Assembly (NCBI GenBank): GCA_052324925.1
Contig: JBQPRE010000005.1
Direction: 5' to 3' (one strand)
DNA length: 64,000 bases
Source: Flavimobilis sp052324925
GTDB taxonomy: Bacteria > Actinomycetota > Actinomycetes > Actinomycetales > Cellulomonadaceae
Shown here: in pieces, positions 51,136 through 60,041 of the stretch
How the letters are laid out: each line of letters opens with the position of its first letter
Numbering within the stretch: position 1 is the stretch's first letter
Program-made: the position numbers and the translations under genes
The notes under the pieces: generated by a model
Databases searched by the model: none
What the model was told of the DNA's origin: nothing
The model's input: the letters and a program-made list of their open reading frames with translations, nothing else

Positions 51136-52398
51136 ATGAGCCGGGGTCCGCGCGCCAACCTCGCAGGCAGGGCCTGGGGCGACGACGACGAAGGGTGCAA
51201 CGTCCTTCACGTCGACATGGATGCGTTCTTCGCGCTCGTCGAGCTTGCGAGGCGCCCCGAGCTCCACGGCAAGCCCGTCATCGTCGGCGGCATGGAGCGC
51301 GGCGTCGTGCTCTCGGCAACGTACGAAGCGCGAGCCTTCGGGGTGCGCTCGGCCATGCCGATGGCCGCGGCCATGCGGCTGTGCCCCCAAGCGATCGTGG
51401 TGCGTCCCGAGCACGGCCTCTATCACGAGGTCTCCCGGGGCGTCATGGAGATCCTGCGCGACGTGACGAGCCTTGTCGAGCAGCTGAGCGTCGACGAAGC
51501 ATTCCTCGACGTCCGAGGGGCGCGGCGCAGGCTCGGCCCGCCCGTCGCGATCGCCGAGAGTATCCGCGAGCGGGTGGCACGGACCTTCGGCATCACGTGC
51601 TCGGTCGGTATCGCCTCGACCAAGTTCGTCGCGAAGCTCGCCTCGGTGCACGCGAAGCCTGACGGTCTGCTGCTCGTCCCCCAGAACGCGACGCTCGCGT
51701 TCCTCAGGTCGCTTCCCGTCGGTGCGCTCTGGGGCGTGGGCGAACGCACCGAGGAGCAGCTCGCGCGCTTCGGCATCACGACCGTGGCGCAGCTGGCTGA
51801 CTCCGACAAGCTCATCCTCCAGGGCGCGATCGGACGTGCATCGGGTGCCCGGCTGCATGACCTGGCCTGGGGCCGTGACCCGCGGCCGGTCGAGCCCACC
51901 CGTGTCGAGAAGAGCCTGGGCGCCGAGTCGACCTTCGATCATGACCGGTCTGATCTCGCCGAGGTTGAGGCGAGGCTCCTCGGGCTCGCGGACCACGTCG
52001 CGGAACGGCTGCGGCGTCATCATCAGGTGGGGCGCGTTGTCGCGCTCAAGGTCCGCACGAGCGACTTCCGTACGCTCAGTCGGTCACGCACGCTCGCCTC
52101 CCCGACAGATGTCGGCCGTCAGATCTACCTCGCCGCACGTGAGCTCCTCGCAGGAGTCGATCTTCGGGGGCTTCCGGTTCGGCTCGTCGGTGTCCGCCTC
52201 GAAGGTCTCTCGGCCCGCGAAGGAGCCCACGTGCAGGCGACGCTCGACGAAGCCGCCGACGGGTCGATTGAACGGCGACGTGCCGCAGAAGCCACCATGG
52301 ACATGGTGCGCGAGAGGTTTGGTGCGGCCGCGATCGGACCCGGCGCGTCTCGTCTCGCGACCCGCGTCAGGCAGGCCACGACGCCGGCTGGCACGTAG
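51136..52398 (+). CDS. dinB: DNA polymerase IV (Y family)
   Basis: A 420-residue translesion polymerase. Palm carboxylates: HVDMDAFFALVEL (D27) and LSVDEAFLDV (D120, E121). VVLSATYEARAFGVRSAMPM is the fingers region, SVGIASTKFVAKLASVHAKPDG the thumb junction, and a little-finger domain follows. No clear C-terminal beta-clamp peptide (Q-L-x-L-F type) is visible: the end is TRVRQATTPAGT. It is co-transcribed with the HEPN gene from a LexA-controlled promoter. Confidence 0.95.
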   Translation: MSRGPRANLAGRAWGDDDEGCNVLHVDMDAFFALVELARRPELHGKPVIVGGMERGVVLSATYEARAFGVRSAMPMAAAMRLCPQAIVVRPEHGLYHEVSRGVMEILRDVTSLVEQLSVDEAFLDVRGARRRLGPPVAIAESIRERVARTFGITCSVGIASTKFVAKLASVHAKPDGLLLVPQNATLAFLRSLPVGALWGVGERTEEQLARFGITTVAQLADSDKLILQGAIGRASGARLHDLAWGRDPRPVEPTRVEKSLGAESTFDHDRSDLAEVEARLLGLADHVAERLRRHHQVGRVVALKVRTSDFRTLSRSRTLASPTDVGRQIYLAARELLAGVDLRGLPVRLVGVRLEGLSAREGAHVQATLDEAADGSIERRRAAEATMDMVRERFGAAAIGPGASRLATRVRQATTPAGT

Positions 52399-52504
52399 AG
52401 CACCGCAAGGTGCGCACGATCACCAGGGGACCGGGTACAACTTCCGCGCGAACCGACCTATCCTTATGGTGACCGCCTGACCGATCGATGAAGCGGGGTT
52501 GCCC

Positions 52505-52921
52505 ATGCCACTGTCCGAGTACGAGCAGCGCGTGCTCGAGCAGATGGAGCGTCAGCTCTCTGCCGACGACCCGAAGCTCGCCACGACCCTCACGACGCCC
52601 CGTCACCGCACAGGCCGTCGGATCATCGTTGCGGTCGCAAGCCTCATCGTCGGGCTGCTGCTTCTCATCCTCGGCGTCGTCGAGAGCCTCATCGTCGTCG
52701 GCATCCTCGGATTCGCCGTCATGCTCGGCGGCGTCACGTACGCGGTCCTCAGCCCTGCACCGAGCGAGACCACGGGTCCGCACGGCATCGTCACCGACGA
52801 CGGCCGCGTTCGTCCGCGCGCTTCAGGTCGCGGTCACGGTCGCAGCAAGACGAGCGGCGGCAGCTTCATGCAGCGCATGGAGCAGCGATGGGACAAGCGT
52901 CGCGACAGCGGCGGCTTCTAG
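52505..52921 (+). CDS. DUF3040 membrane protein
   Basis: A 138-residue actinobacterial DUF3040 protein. It opens with MPLSEYEQRVLEQMERQLSADDPKLATTL, the family signature, followed by two membrane helices (RIIVAVASLIVGLLLLILG and LIVVGILGFAVMLGGVTYAVL), then a basic tail (GRGHGRSKTSGGSFMQRMEQRWDKRRDSGGF). ATG 52505 is taken over an upstream TTG because the family begins MPLSE. TATCCT some 60 nt upstream is a possible -10. Function unknown; the gene often neighbours the mraZ region. Confidence 0.9.
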   Translation: MPLSEYEQRVLEQMERQLSADDPKLATTLTTPRHRTGRRIIVAVASLIVGLLLLILGVVESLIVVGILGFAVMLGGVTYAVLSPAPSETTGPHGIVTDDGRVRPRASGRGHGRSKTSGGSFMQRMEQRWDKRRDSGGF

Positions 52922-52924
52922 ATC

Positions 52925-52984
52925 GGCAGCTTCGCGACCGGCAGCCTTCTCAAGGGCAGCTTCGCGACCGGGAGCGCGCGCTGC
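52925..52984. repeat. 15-bp period repeat after the DUF3040 stop
   Basis: Units of 15 bp start at 52925, 52940, 52955 and 52970. Units 1 and 3 are identical (GGCAGCTTCGCGACC); unit 2 shares GGCAGC and unit 4 is degenerate. In frame with DUF3040 beyond its stop they read GSFAT GSLLK GSFAT GSARC. Confidence 0.75.
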
Positions 52985-53000
52985 TCGGTCGTCCGCGTTC

Positions 53001-55283
53001 CTATCCGTGCTTGATTGATCCGTCCGGTGTGGACGTGCCCGAGCGCTTCTCGGTGACGCGGTCGCGCCCGAGCTCGGCGAGCGCCTCGCGCTGCAGACGT
53101 TCCACCTCGTGCGCGGCCGGCGTCGGTGAGCCGGGCGCGTACCGTGCCCGTTCGACCGCCCGCGCCAGATCCGTCACGGCCCCGCCGCGCGGATCGACCC
53201 GGGCCGCAAAGGCGCGCAACGTCTCGCCCGTCCCGGGTTCGAGGTCACCCTTGCGGGCGGCACGCAGCACCGTCCGCCAGGCGGCTTCGAGGTCACGATG
53301 CCCGGAGGCACGGCGTCGAAGCACCGCGACCGCGCCGGCGACAACGAGAAGCGCCAGCGTGGCGATCCCCCCGAGCATCCATGGGCTCACCCCACCGTCG
53401 TCCACGGAGCCGGGGACCTGCGCCGTCGCGGTCGGGCCCGTCGGACGAACCGTGGGGCTGCGGGTGAGCGTCGGGGTCGCAGCCGTGGGCTCCGTCGTGG
53501 GCGCATCGGTCTGCGCCGGCTCAGGCTGCGTGTACGCCGGAGCAATGCCCGACTGTGTTCCTGGCGTCGGCTCGAACCGCACCCACCCGGCCCCGACGAA
53601 GTAGATCTCGGGCCACGCGTGCGCGTCCCGCCCGCGCACGACGTACCGGTCGCTCTCGGAGCGGCCCGGCAGGTATCCGACCGCGAGGCGGGCCGGCATG
53701 CCGAGCGACCGCGCCATCGAGACCATGGCCGTCGCGAACTGGACGCAGTAGCCACGGCCGTCGGCCAGGAAGTCGAGAACGGCATCCCGGCTCGACTGGC
53801 TCGGAACCTCGAGGGTGTAGCGGAAGCGTGGGTCGGTGCGCAGGAAGTCCTGCAGCGCGACAGCCCTGTCGTAGTCGGTCGCGGCCTCACCGACGATCGT
53901 CGTCGCCATGGCGGCCAGCTCGTCGGCGCCGGGCGTCTCGGCAACGGCGTACGCCGTCTCGATGGCTGCGCGGTCGCCTTCGGGTACGTCGGCGGGTGTG
54001 CGCGGGGTGTCGGTCGCGCGCAGGACGTCTGCGGAGAGGTCGCGCGGGTGGAAGACGACCTCCGCCTGGTCGCCCGAGGAGAGGTCGGGGCTCGTCTCGA
54101 CGACATCTCGCTGCGGGTCGTACGCGTTCGAGGACCCGGGGCGTGCCACGGCCCTCGGATCGAGCGGGACGGGGAGGACGGTTCCACGCATCTCCTCGGT
54201 GCGCAGCGTGAGCGTCACGGGCGCCAGGAGGCTGCCCGTGTACGTGCCGGGCCACAGGACCGTCCCGTCGGCGACGGCCTCGGCGCGCGAGGCTGGCGGT
54301 GTCCAGGTGCGGCCGTCGAACTCGTAGAGGGTCCCCGTCCGCAGTGGCCCGCGTGTGGTGGGTGACGACGTCGTGTAGCTGAAGACCTTGCGCTGCGAGC
54401 GTTCCCCGAGGCTCCGGGTGAGGTCGAGGTTCTCGCCGACCTGGCCGACCCCGGTCCGGACGTCGGGAGCCTCGATCGAGCCCCAGCCCGGAACATGGGG
54501 CAACGCGCTGCCGAGACTGAGGGCGGCGACGACCGTGAGAGCTGTGAGCGAGCCCCACCGCACGACGCGTGGTCCGTACGTGCGGACTGCGCGCGCCCGG
54601 TCGCGGGTCCAGCGGTCTGCCCGTGGGCCGGGGTAGCGCCGCTCGATCGCATGTGGATCGTCTGCCGCGAGGAGCCCGAGGAGTGCCAGGCCCGTGACGA
54701 CGACGGGGACGAGAGGCATGTCCTGGACGATGAGGAGCGGCGGAAGCCACAGCAGTGCGACTGCGACGCCAGCGAGAGCGGGGACACGGACCGCGATGAC
54801 GATGTCGGCCAGGAGGAGGACGCCGAGCGCTCCGACGACGATGAGCATGACGACGGGTTCGCTCGGCTCGATCGGGGCGGCGCGCGAGTTGAGCAGCCCC
54901 GGCATGGCACCGAACAGGGCGGCCATCGCGGAGACGTCAGCCCGGCTCACGGCGGGGTCGAAGGCTCCGGGTTCGTCGGAGTCCAGGGTCGTGCCGCTGA
55001 ATCTCGCGACGACGAGCCAGGCGCTGAAGACTGCGGCGACGAGGGTCGGGACGAGTGCGGTGAACGTCCCGACGTCGGGGCCTCGCCAGCCGCGCAGGCC
55101 GAGCCGGAGCAGGAGCGTGACCGCGGTGACGAGAAGGACGAGTGCGACGACCTCGGTCCGCCAGGCGCCGGGGGTGACGACGGCGGTGAGGGCGAGCGCG
55201 GAGGCGCTCACAGCTGTCGCGAGGAGCGCGCTCGAGACGATGAGCCGGTTGGGTGACGGCAGGTAGTCGAACGAGCCGGTCAT
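53001..55283 (-). CDS. TgpA-like transmembrane transglutaminase-domain protein
   Basis: A 760-residue protein of the DUF3488/transglutaminase type. Several N-terminal membrane helices (for example LVLLVTAVTLLLRLGL, LIVVGALGVLLLADIVIAV, VPVVVTGLALLGLLA), an extracytoplasmic domain, then a transglutaminase core with cysteine in GRGYCVQFATAMVSMARSLG (C513) and histidine in VRGRDAHAWPEIYF (H555). A Thr/Pro linker, one last membrane helix (GGIATLALLVVAGAVAVL) and a DUF4129-like tail follow. It is probably a protease or cross-link enzyme of the cell surface. The ATG overlaps the DUF58 stop by four bases; last gene of the moxR operon. Confidence 0.9.
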   Translation of the reverse strand: MTGSFDYLPSPNRLIVSSALLATAVSASALALTAVVTPGAWRTEVVALVLLVTAVTLLLRLGLRGWRGPDVGTFTALVPTLVAAVFSAWLVVARFSGTTLDSDEPGAFDPAVSRADVSAMAALFGAMPGLLNSRAAPIEPSEPVVMLIVVGALGVLLLADIVIAVRVPALAGVAVALLWLPPLLIVQDMPLVPVVVTGLALLGLLAADDPHAIERRYPGPRADRWTRDRARAVRTYGPRVVRWGSLTALTVVAALSLGSALPHVPGWGSIEAPDVRTGVGQVGENLDLTRSLGERSQRKVFSYTTSSPTTRGPLRTGTLYEFDGRTWTPPASRAEAVADGTVLWPGTYTGSLLAPVTLTLRTEEMRGTVLPVPLDPRAVARPGSSNAYDPQRDVVETSPDLSSGDQAEVVFHPRDLSADVLRATDTPRTPADVPEGDRAAIETAYAVAETPGADELAAMATTIVGEAATDYDRAVALQDFLRTDPRFRYTLEVPSQSSRDAVLDFLADGRGYCVQFATAMVSMARSLGMPARLAVGYLPGRSESDRYVVRGRDAHAWPEIYFVGAGWVRFEPTPGTQSGIAPAYTQPEPAQTDAPTTEPTAATPTLTRSPTVRPTGPTATAQVPGSVDDGGVSPWMLGGIATLALLVVAGAVAVLRRRASGHRDLEAAWRTVLRAARKGDLEPGTGETLRAFAARVDPRGGAVTDLARAVERARYAPGSPTPAAHEVERLQREALAELGRDRVTEKRSGTSTPDGSIKHG

Positions 55284-56557
55284 GCGCGCACCCCAGTGAG
55301 CTCCCGCCATGCGTCGTCAAGGTTGTCGTCCGCGAGCATGACGGTGCGCCAGCCGTGGTTGCGCAGTGCGTCGGCGACGAGGGTGTCGGTCGTCGTACGG
55401 CAGACGACGACGGCGATCCGGGTCGCGCTCGGTGAGCTCTCGTCGCCGTACGCGGCGAGCTCGATGTCGAGCGACTGGGCGTCGCCGCCGAGGACGACGA
55501 CGAGCTGCTCGGCGCCACGGCGGCCTGCGACGACGTCGGTGAGGCGCTCCGCTCGTGCGGTGGTGCGCTCGTCCCCGGCCGGCAGAGGAGCGAGGTCGAT
55601 CGTGGGGTCGAGGATGCGCGCGCGTGCTGCCTCATCGGTTGACACGACGCGGGTTCCTGTCGTGAAGGAGCCGGGCCCCGCGTCCCCGACGGGGATGAGG
55701 CGGACTGCATGGCCCGTCTCGACGAGGTGGATCGCGAGGGTCGCGCCGACCGAGATGATGCGTTCGAGAAGCGGGTCGTGTGCTGCGCGACGTGCGCTCG
55801 GCAGGTCGACGACGATGGTCGCGGGTGTGAGGCTTGCGCCTTCGTCGACGCGGACGAGCAGCTCACGGTGGCGCGCGGCACTCTTCCAGTGGACGCGACG
55901 CAGGTCGTCGCCCGGGACGTACCGGCGCAGCGAGGCGTCCTCGTCGCTCGGCTCGTTCGCGCCGGCCTTCATCGGCGAGATTCCTGCATGGGCGAGCGCG
56001 GTGCTTCCGCTCATGGGCAAGAGCCGGGGGCGGACTGCCACGGATGACGGGTCCCCGAGGGTTGACGTCGCGCGGCACAGGCCGAGCGGTCCGACGCGCG
56101 TCGCGGTGAGCGGTCCGAGCGGCCACCGGCCACGGTGCGCCGGGGTGAGTGTGTACTCGAGGTGGACGTCGTCATATCGGGCGCGGACGCGTGCTCGCAG
56201 CGCGGCTCCCGAGCGGAGCGACGCCGGCACGCTCTCGGCCAGCCCGAGCCCGTGCAGCAGGTCCGAGCTCCACGGGCTCAGGTGGTGCGGCGCGACGAGC
56301 GTCGACACCGCGATGTTCTCTCCGACGTGGGCGGGTGTGGGGCGGAGCGTCCGTGAGACGGCGAACCGGCCGGATGGTGTGAGGAGAGCGAGCGCCAGCG
56401 CGGTGAGCCCGACGGGAAGGCACAGGAGCAGCCCGAGCAGCAGCACGGGGACGAGCGAGGAGACGAACCCGGACAGGACGAGGGTCGCCCCAGCGAGCAG
56501 CAGGCCGGTCCCACGGTTGGTGAGACGAAGGGTGCGGAAGGCGGGGCGAGAGGTCAT
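55280..56557 (-). CDS. DUF58 protein (MoxR partner)
   Basis: A 425-residue protein with two N-terminal membrane helices (GLLLAGATLVLSGFVSS and PVLLLGLLLCLPVGLTALALALL). The DUF58 core motif is LRRYVPGDDLRRVHWKSAARHRELLVR; a von Willebrand A-like fold follows. DUF58 proteins work with MoxR AAA+ ATPases in an unknown assembly or maturation task. Four-base overlaps (ATGA) on both sides tie it to moxR and the transglutaminase gene. Confidence 0.92.
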   Translation of the reverse strand: MTSRPAFRTLRLTNRGTGLLLAGATLVLSGFVSSLVPVLLLGLLLCLPVGLTALALALLTPSGRFAVSRTLRPTPAHVGENIAVSTLVAPHHLSPWSSDLLHGLGLAESVPASLRSGAALRARVRARYDDVHLEYTLTPAHRGRWPLGPLTATRVGPLGLCRATSTLGDPSSVAVRPRLLPMSGSTALAHAGISPMKAGANEPSDEDASLRRYVPGDDLRRVHWKSAARHRELLVRVDEGASLTPATIVVDLPSARRAAHDPLLERIISVGATLAIHLVETGHAVRLIPVGDAGPGSFTTGTRVVSTDEAARARILDPTIDLAPLPAGDERTTARAERLTDVVAGRRGAEQLVVVLGGDAQSLDIELAAYGDESSPSATRIAVVVCRTTTDTLVADALRNHGWRTVMLADDNLDDAWRELTGVRA

Positions 56558-57531
56558 CGACGCGAGGGCGTGGGCACGGGGACGCGGGCGAGGACGCCGG
56601 CCACGACGTCGGTCGCCGTGCGGCCCGAGGCACGCGCTGAGGGGTTGATGACGAGCCGGTGGGCAAGGACCTGGGCCGCGAGCATCTGGACGTCGTCGGG
56701 TGTGACGTACTCGCGCCCGCCGAGGGCTGCGACTGCACGTGCGACGCGCAGCAGCTGGACGGATGCGCGGGGGGATGCTCCGAGCCGGACGTCAGGGTCG
56801 ACGCGCGTCTCGCGGACGAGGGCGATCGCGTAGCGCTTGACCGCTTCGGCGGCGAAGACGCGATGGACGATGTCGACGAACCGGCCGAGCGTCGCGACGT
56901 CTGTCACGGGCTCGAGGCGGAGCAGCGGGTCGGTCGTGTCGCGCCGATCAAGCATCTCGAGCTCGGCGTCTGCTGAGGGGTAGCCGACCGAGATGCACGC
57001 GGTGAACCGGTCGCGCTGCGCCTCGGGAAGCGGGTAGGTCCCTTCCATCTCGATGGGGTTCTGCGTCGCGAGGACGAGGAAGGGGCGGGGGAGCTCGTGG
57101 GTTGTGCCGTCGACCGTGACCTGGCGCTCCTCCATGCACTGCAGGAGCGCGGACTGGGTCTTGGGTGAGGCGCGGTTGATCTCGTCGCCGATGACGATGT
57201 TGGCGAAGATCGGGCCCGGGCGGAACTCGAAGGTGCTGTCGTGGGTGCGGTAGATCGTCATGCCGGTGAGATCGCCCGGCAGGAGGTCGGGCGTGAACTG
57301 CACGCGTCCGACGGTTCCGCGGATCGTGCGGGCGAGCGCGCGCGCGAGGGTGGTCTTGCCGACTCCGGGAACGTCTTCGACGAGGAGGTGGCCCTCGGCG
57401 AGGAGGACCGCGATGGTCGTCATGACGACCTGGGGCTTGCCGGAGAGCACCTCCGCGAGGCCCTCGCGCATCGCGTCGCAGGTTCGGGTGATCTCGTTCA
57501 GCTCGTCGGGCGTCGGCGGTGTCGTCCTCAC
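56554..57531 (-). CDS. moxR: MoxR family AAA+ ATPase
   Basis: A 325-residue AAA+ ATPase. Walker A EDVPGVGKTTLARALA (P-loop 54-61), FTPDLLPGDLTGMTIY, Walker B region NIVIGDEINRASPKTQSALLQCMEE, sensor 1 LVLATQNPIEMEGTYPLPEAQRDRF, and the C-terminal lid with LGASPRASVQLLRVARAVAALGGREYVTPDDV. GTG 57531 has AGGAGG 4 nt upstream. First gene of a three-gene operon; chaperone-like role with DUF58. Confidence 0.94.
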   Translation of the reverse strand: MRTTPPTPDELNEITRTCDAMREGLAEVLSGKPQVVMTTIAVLLAEGHLLVEDVPGVGKTTLARALARTIRGTVGRVQFTPDLLPGDLTGMTIYRTHDSTFEFRPGPIFANIVIGDEINRASPKTQSALLQCMEERQVTVDGTTHELPRPFLVLATQNPIEMEGTYPLPEAQRDRFTACISVGYPSADAELEMLDRRDTTDPLLRLEPVTDVATLGRFVDIVHRVFAAEAVKRYAIALVRETRVDPDVRLGASPRASVQLLRVARAVAALGGREYVTPDDVQMLAAQVLAHRLVINPSARASGRTATDVVAGVLARVPVPTPSRR

Positions 57532-57910
57532 GGGTCCTCCTCGGTCGTGATTCGCAGCGTAGACGACTCGGGTGCCCCAGATCACGTTCGTCCGGCCACG
57601 GAAGTTTCCGGGTGCACGTGCGGCCGGGTCCGCGACGGGCGCTGGGTGCGCCGACCGCCGATCGTCGGGCGCGTGGGCGACGTCCCTCCACTTCGCTCCA
57701 CGGGGGCGCGGCCGCGGGCGTCCGTCAGGTGCGTGGAGGCTGGCCGCCCGCGGATTCCTGTGGTTCTGGCATGCGGACGGTGCCGCGCTCCGCTGTGCAC
57801 GGTCGGCGGCGGGGGCGGTGGTCCCGGAATGTCCCTCCACTGTTCACCACCGTCCTGACCTGCGGCGATATACCCCTCCGAGCCTAAGTCGCCGCATGTA
57901 GGCCTTGCTG
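57532..57910. other. Intergenic region between moxR and mraZ
   Basis: This holds two minus-strand GTGGAG pairs spaced 10 bp (57701-57686 and, less well matched, 57850-57835) and an 8-bp inverted repeat TGCGGCGA/TCGCCGCA (57861-57868 and 57889-57896). I see no convincing coding sequence. Confidence 0.6.
57686..57701 (-). promoter_or_regulatory. Candidate MraZ-type repeats facing moxR
   Basis: On the minus strand GTGGAG-CGAA-GTGGAG has the same hexamer and 10-bp period as the MraZ repeats before mraZ. Only two units, so tentative. Confidence 0.35.
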
Positions 57911-57936
57911 GTGGGGGGAAGTGGAGTACAGTGGAG
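57911..57936 (+). promoter_or_regulatory. MraZ-binding direct repeats upstream of mraZ
   Basis: GTGGGG (57911), GTGGAG (57921) and GTGGAG (57931) repeat with an exact 10-bp period. MraZ proteins bind such TGG(G/A)N triplets to repress their own dcw operon. Confidence 0.85.
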
Positions 57937-57966
57937 CAACCGGGGAGAGAGGGGAGGTGCATCCGG

Positions 57967-58431
57967 ATGGCAGAGACGATCACTGGGGCGCCGAGCCTCC
58001 TGCTCGGGACGTACACGCCCCGGCTCGACGACAAGGGGCGGTTGCTCCTCCCGGCGAAGTTCCGGGGACAGCTCGCGTCGGGTCTCGTGATGACTCGCGG
58101 CCAGGAACGATGCCTCTACCTCCTGCCCATGGAGGAGTTCCGCCGGATGTACGAGCAGATCCGCCTCGCACCAGTGACGAGCAAGCAGTCGCGCGACTAC
58201 CTGCGCGTCCTCCTCTCGGGGGCGAGCGACGAGATGCCCGACAAGCAGGGACGCATCTCGATCCCCGCCCCGCTGCGCGAGTACGCAAGCCTCGACCGCG
58301 ACCTCGCCGTCATCGGCATGGGAACGCGCGTGGAGATCTGGGATGCGCCGACCTGGGAGGCGTACCTCGCCGAGCAGGAGTCCGGCTACGCCGACACCGC
58401 CGAGGAGGTCCTGCCGCCCTTCCCGTTCTAG
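57967..58431 (+). CDS. mraZ: Transcriptional regulator MraZ
   Basis: A 154-residue regulator with two SpoVT/AbrB-like repeats: GTYTPRLDDKGRLLLPAKFRGQLASGLV (DxKGR motif 1) and SGASDEMPDKQGRISIPAPLREYASL (motif 2). ATG 57967 follows GGGGAGGTG; the family usually starts nearer GTYTPRL, and here there are extra residues (AETITGAPSLLL). It represses the dcw cluster through the repeats at 57911-57936. It is the first gene of the division and cell-wall cluster. Confidence 0.95.
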   Translation: MAETITGAPSLLLGTYTPRLDDKGRLLLPAKFRGQLASGLVMTRGQERCLYLLPMEEFRRMYEQIRLAPVTSKQSRDYLRVLLSGASDEMPDKQGRISIPAPLREYASLDRDLAVIGMGTRVEIWDAPTWEAYLAEQESGYADTAEEVLPPFPF

Positions 58432-58601
58432 CCCGAGGGTCCCGTCCGTACGACGAGGCCTCCTCCCGCCCCATCTGGCGCACTTCCCCGGCGCCAGCGG
58501 GGTCGCGGTGGGAGACCTGGTCGGGCGGAGGTCCACACCCTCCCGACCTGCCACTCACCACCCACGACGAATCGAACCAGTCCACAGAAGGGAGACACCG
58601 C

Positions 58602-59609
58602 ATGACGCACGAGCCCGAGCGGGAGACGTCCGACCGCCACCGCCCAGTCCTCCTTCAGCGGTGCGTCGACCTCCTCGCCCCCGCGCTTGCGGCACCCGGT
58701 TCAGTTCTTGTCGACTGCACGCTCGGCATGGGTGGTCACACCGAGGCAGTTCTCGAGCAGATCCCGACGGCGCGTGTCGTCGGGATCGACCGCGACCCCC
58801 AGGCGATCGCGCTCGCGGGCGAACGCCTGGCCCGGTTCGGTGACCGCTTCACCCCCGTCCACGCCGTGTACGACGAGATCGGCGAGGTCGTCGCTGACCT
58901 TGGCCTCGACGGAGTCCAGGGCGTGCTCATGGACCTCGGCGTCTCGTCCCTCCAGCTCGACGAGGTCGACCGTGGCTTCGCCTACGCGCACGACGCACCG
59001 CTCGACATGCGCATGGACCCGACGACGGGGCTGACGGCTGCTGACGTCCTCAACACGTATGACGAGCGCGATCTCACGCGCATCCTGCGCGAGTACGGCG
59101 AGGAGCGCTTCGCCGGCAAGATCGCCCGGTCGATCGTCCGGATCCGCGAGGAGCGCCCCTGGTCGATGAGCGCCGAGCTCGTCGACCTCGTGCGCGCGTG
59201 CATCCCCGCGGCGACGCGCAAGACCGGGGGGCATCCTGCCAAGCGCACGTTCCAGGCGCTGCGCATCGAGGTGAACGGCGAGATCGACGTGCTCGCGCGT
59301 GCGGTTCCCGCGGCCGTCGAGGTCCTCGCGGTCGACGGTCGCATCGTCGTCGAGAGCTATCACTCGCTCGAGGATCGCCTCGTCAAGCGCGTCCTGCAGA
59401 CCGGTGCCACGTCGTCCGCGCCCGCCGGCCTCCCCGTCGAGCCCGAGACGCACAAGCCCTACCTCGAGCTGCTCACGCGCGGCGCCGAAGAGGCCGACGA
59501 CGCCGAGCTCGAGGCGAACCCGCGGGCACAGTCCGTGCGACTTCGTGCCGCGCGCCGGACCCGACCGACCCCCGACCACATGCGTCCTACCCGAGAGGCG
59601 GTGCGATGA
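58602..59609 (+). CDS. rsmH: 16S rRNA m4C1402 methyltransferase
   Basis: A 335-residue RsmH (MraW) that N4-methylates C1402 of 16S rRNA. Opening HRPVLLQRCVDLLAPAL, motif I LVDCTLGMGGHTEAVLE, VVGIDRDPQAIALAGERL, MDLGVSSLQLDEVDRGFAYAHDAPLDMRMD, FQALRIEVNGEIDVL and ESYHSLEDRLVKR. GAAGGGAG lies upstream of the ATG, and a 170-bp gap after mraZ holds no gene. The stop overlaps ftsL by four bases. Confidence 0.97.
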   Translation: MTHEPERETSDRHRPVLLQRCVDLLAPALAAPGSVLVDCTLGMGGHTEAVLEQIPTARVVGIDRDPQAIALAGERLARFGDRFTPVHAVYDEIGEVVADLGLDGVQGVLMDLGVSSLQLDEVDRGFAYAHDAPLDMRMDPTTGLTAADVLNTYDERDLTRILREYGEERFAGKIARSIVRIREERPWSMSAELVDLVRACIPAATRKTGGHPAKRTFQALRIEVNGEIDVLARAVPAAVEVLAVDGRIVVESYHSLEDRLVKRVLQTGATSSAPAGLPVEPETHKPYLELLTRGAEEADDAELEANPRAQSVRLRAARRTRPTPDHMRPTREAVR

Positions 59610-60034
59610 GCGCCCAGCAGGCAGCGGCCCCCGCCGCATACGCCCCGCGGCCGATCGCGCCCGCGGCACCGCGGCAGCAGCCCCGTACCTCGGGCGGCCT
59701 TCGCCTCGTGCGGGCGCCCGAGACCTCGCGCTCGCGTGTGCCCTTCATCTTCCTGTGCATCGCGATCCTCGGCGTCGCTCTCGTCGGCGTCCTGCTTCTC
59801 AACACGACGATGGTGCACGGCGCGTACGAGCAGCGTGGGCTGCAGCGGGAGATCTCGCAGCTCGCGCAGGAAGAGCAGGCGCTGCTCGCCCAGATCGATG
59901 CGGCGTCCTCGCCTCATGCGCTCGCTGAGCACGCAGCACGCATGGGTATGGTTCAGGACTCGACCCCCGCCTTCGTCAGGCTCGCGGACGGTCGGGTCAT
60001 CGGCGACGTCACTCCAGCACAGGCGAAGAACTGA
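59606..60034 (+). CDS. ftsL: FtsL-like cell division protein
   Basis: A 142-residue bitopic protein: 45 residues of Ala/Pro/Arg-rich cytosolic tail, one membrane helix (PFIFLCIAILGVALVGVLLLN, 46-66), then a coiled-coil segment (RGLQREISQLAQEEQALLAQIDA) and a conserved ALAEHAARMGMVQDSTPAFVRL. The layout and the place between rsmH and ftsI identify FtsL; sequence conservation of FtsL is low. It joins FtsB/FtsQ in the divisome to activate FtsWI. The ATG overlaps rsmH by four bases. Confidence 0.88.
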   Translation: MSAQQAAAPAAYAPRPIAPAAPRQQPRTSGGLRLVRAPETSRSRVPFIFLCIAILGVALVGVLLLNTTMVHGAYEQRGLQREISQLAQEEQALLAQIDAASSPHALAEHAARMGMVQDSTPAFVRLADGRVIGDVTPAQAKN

Positions 60035-60041
60035 GGTCAGC

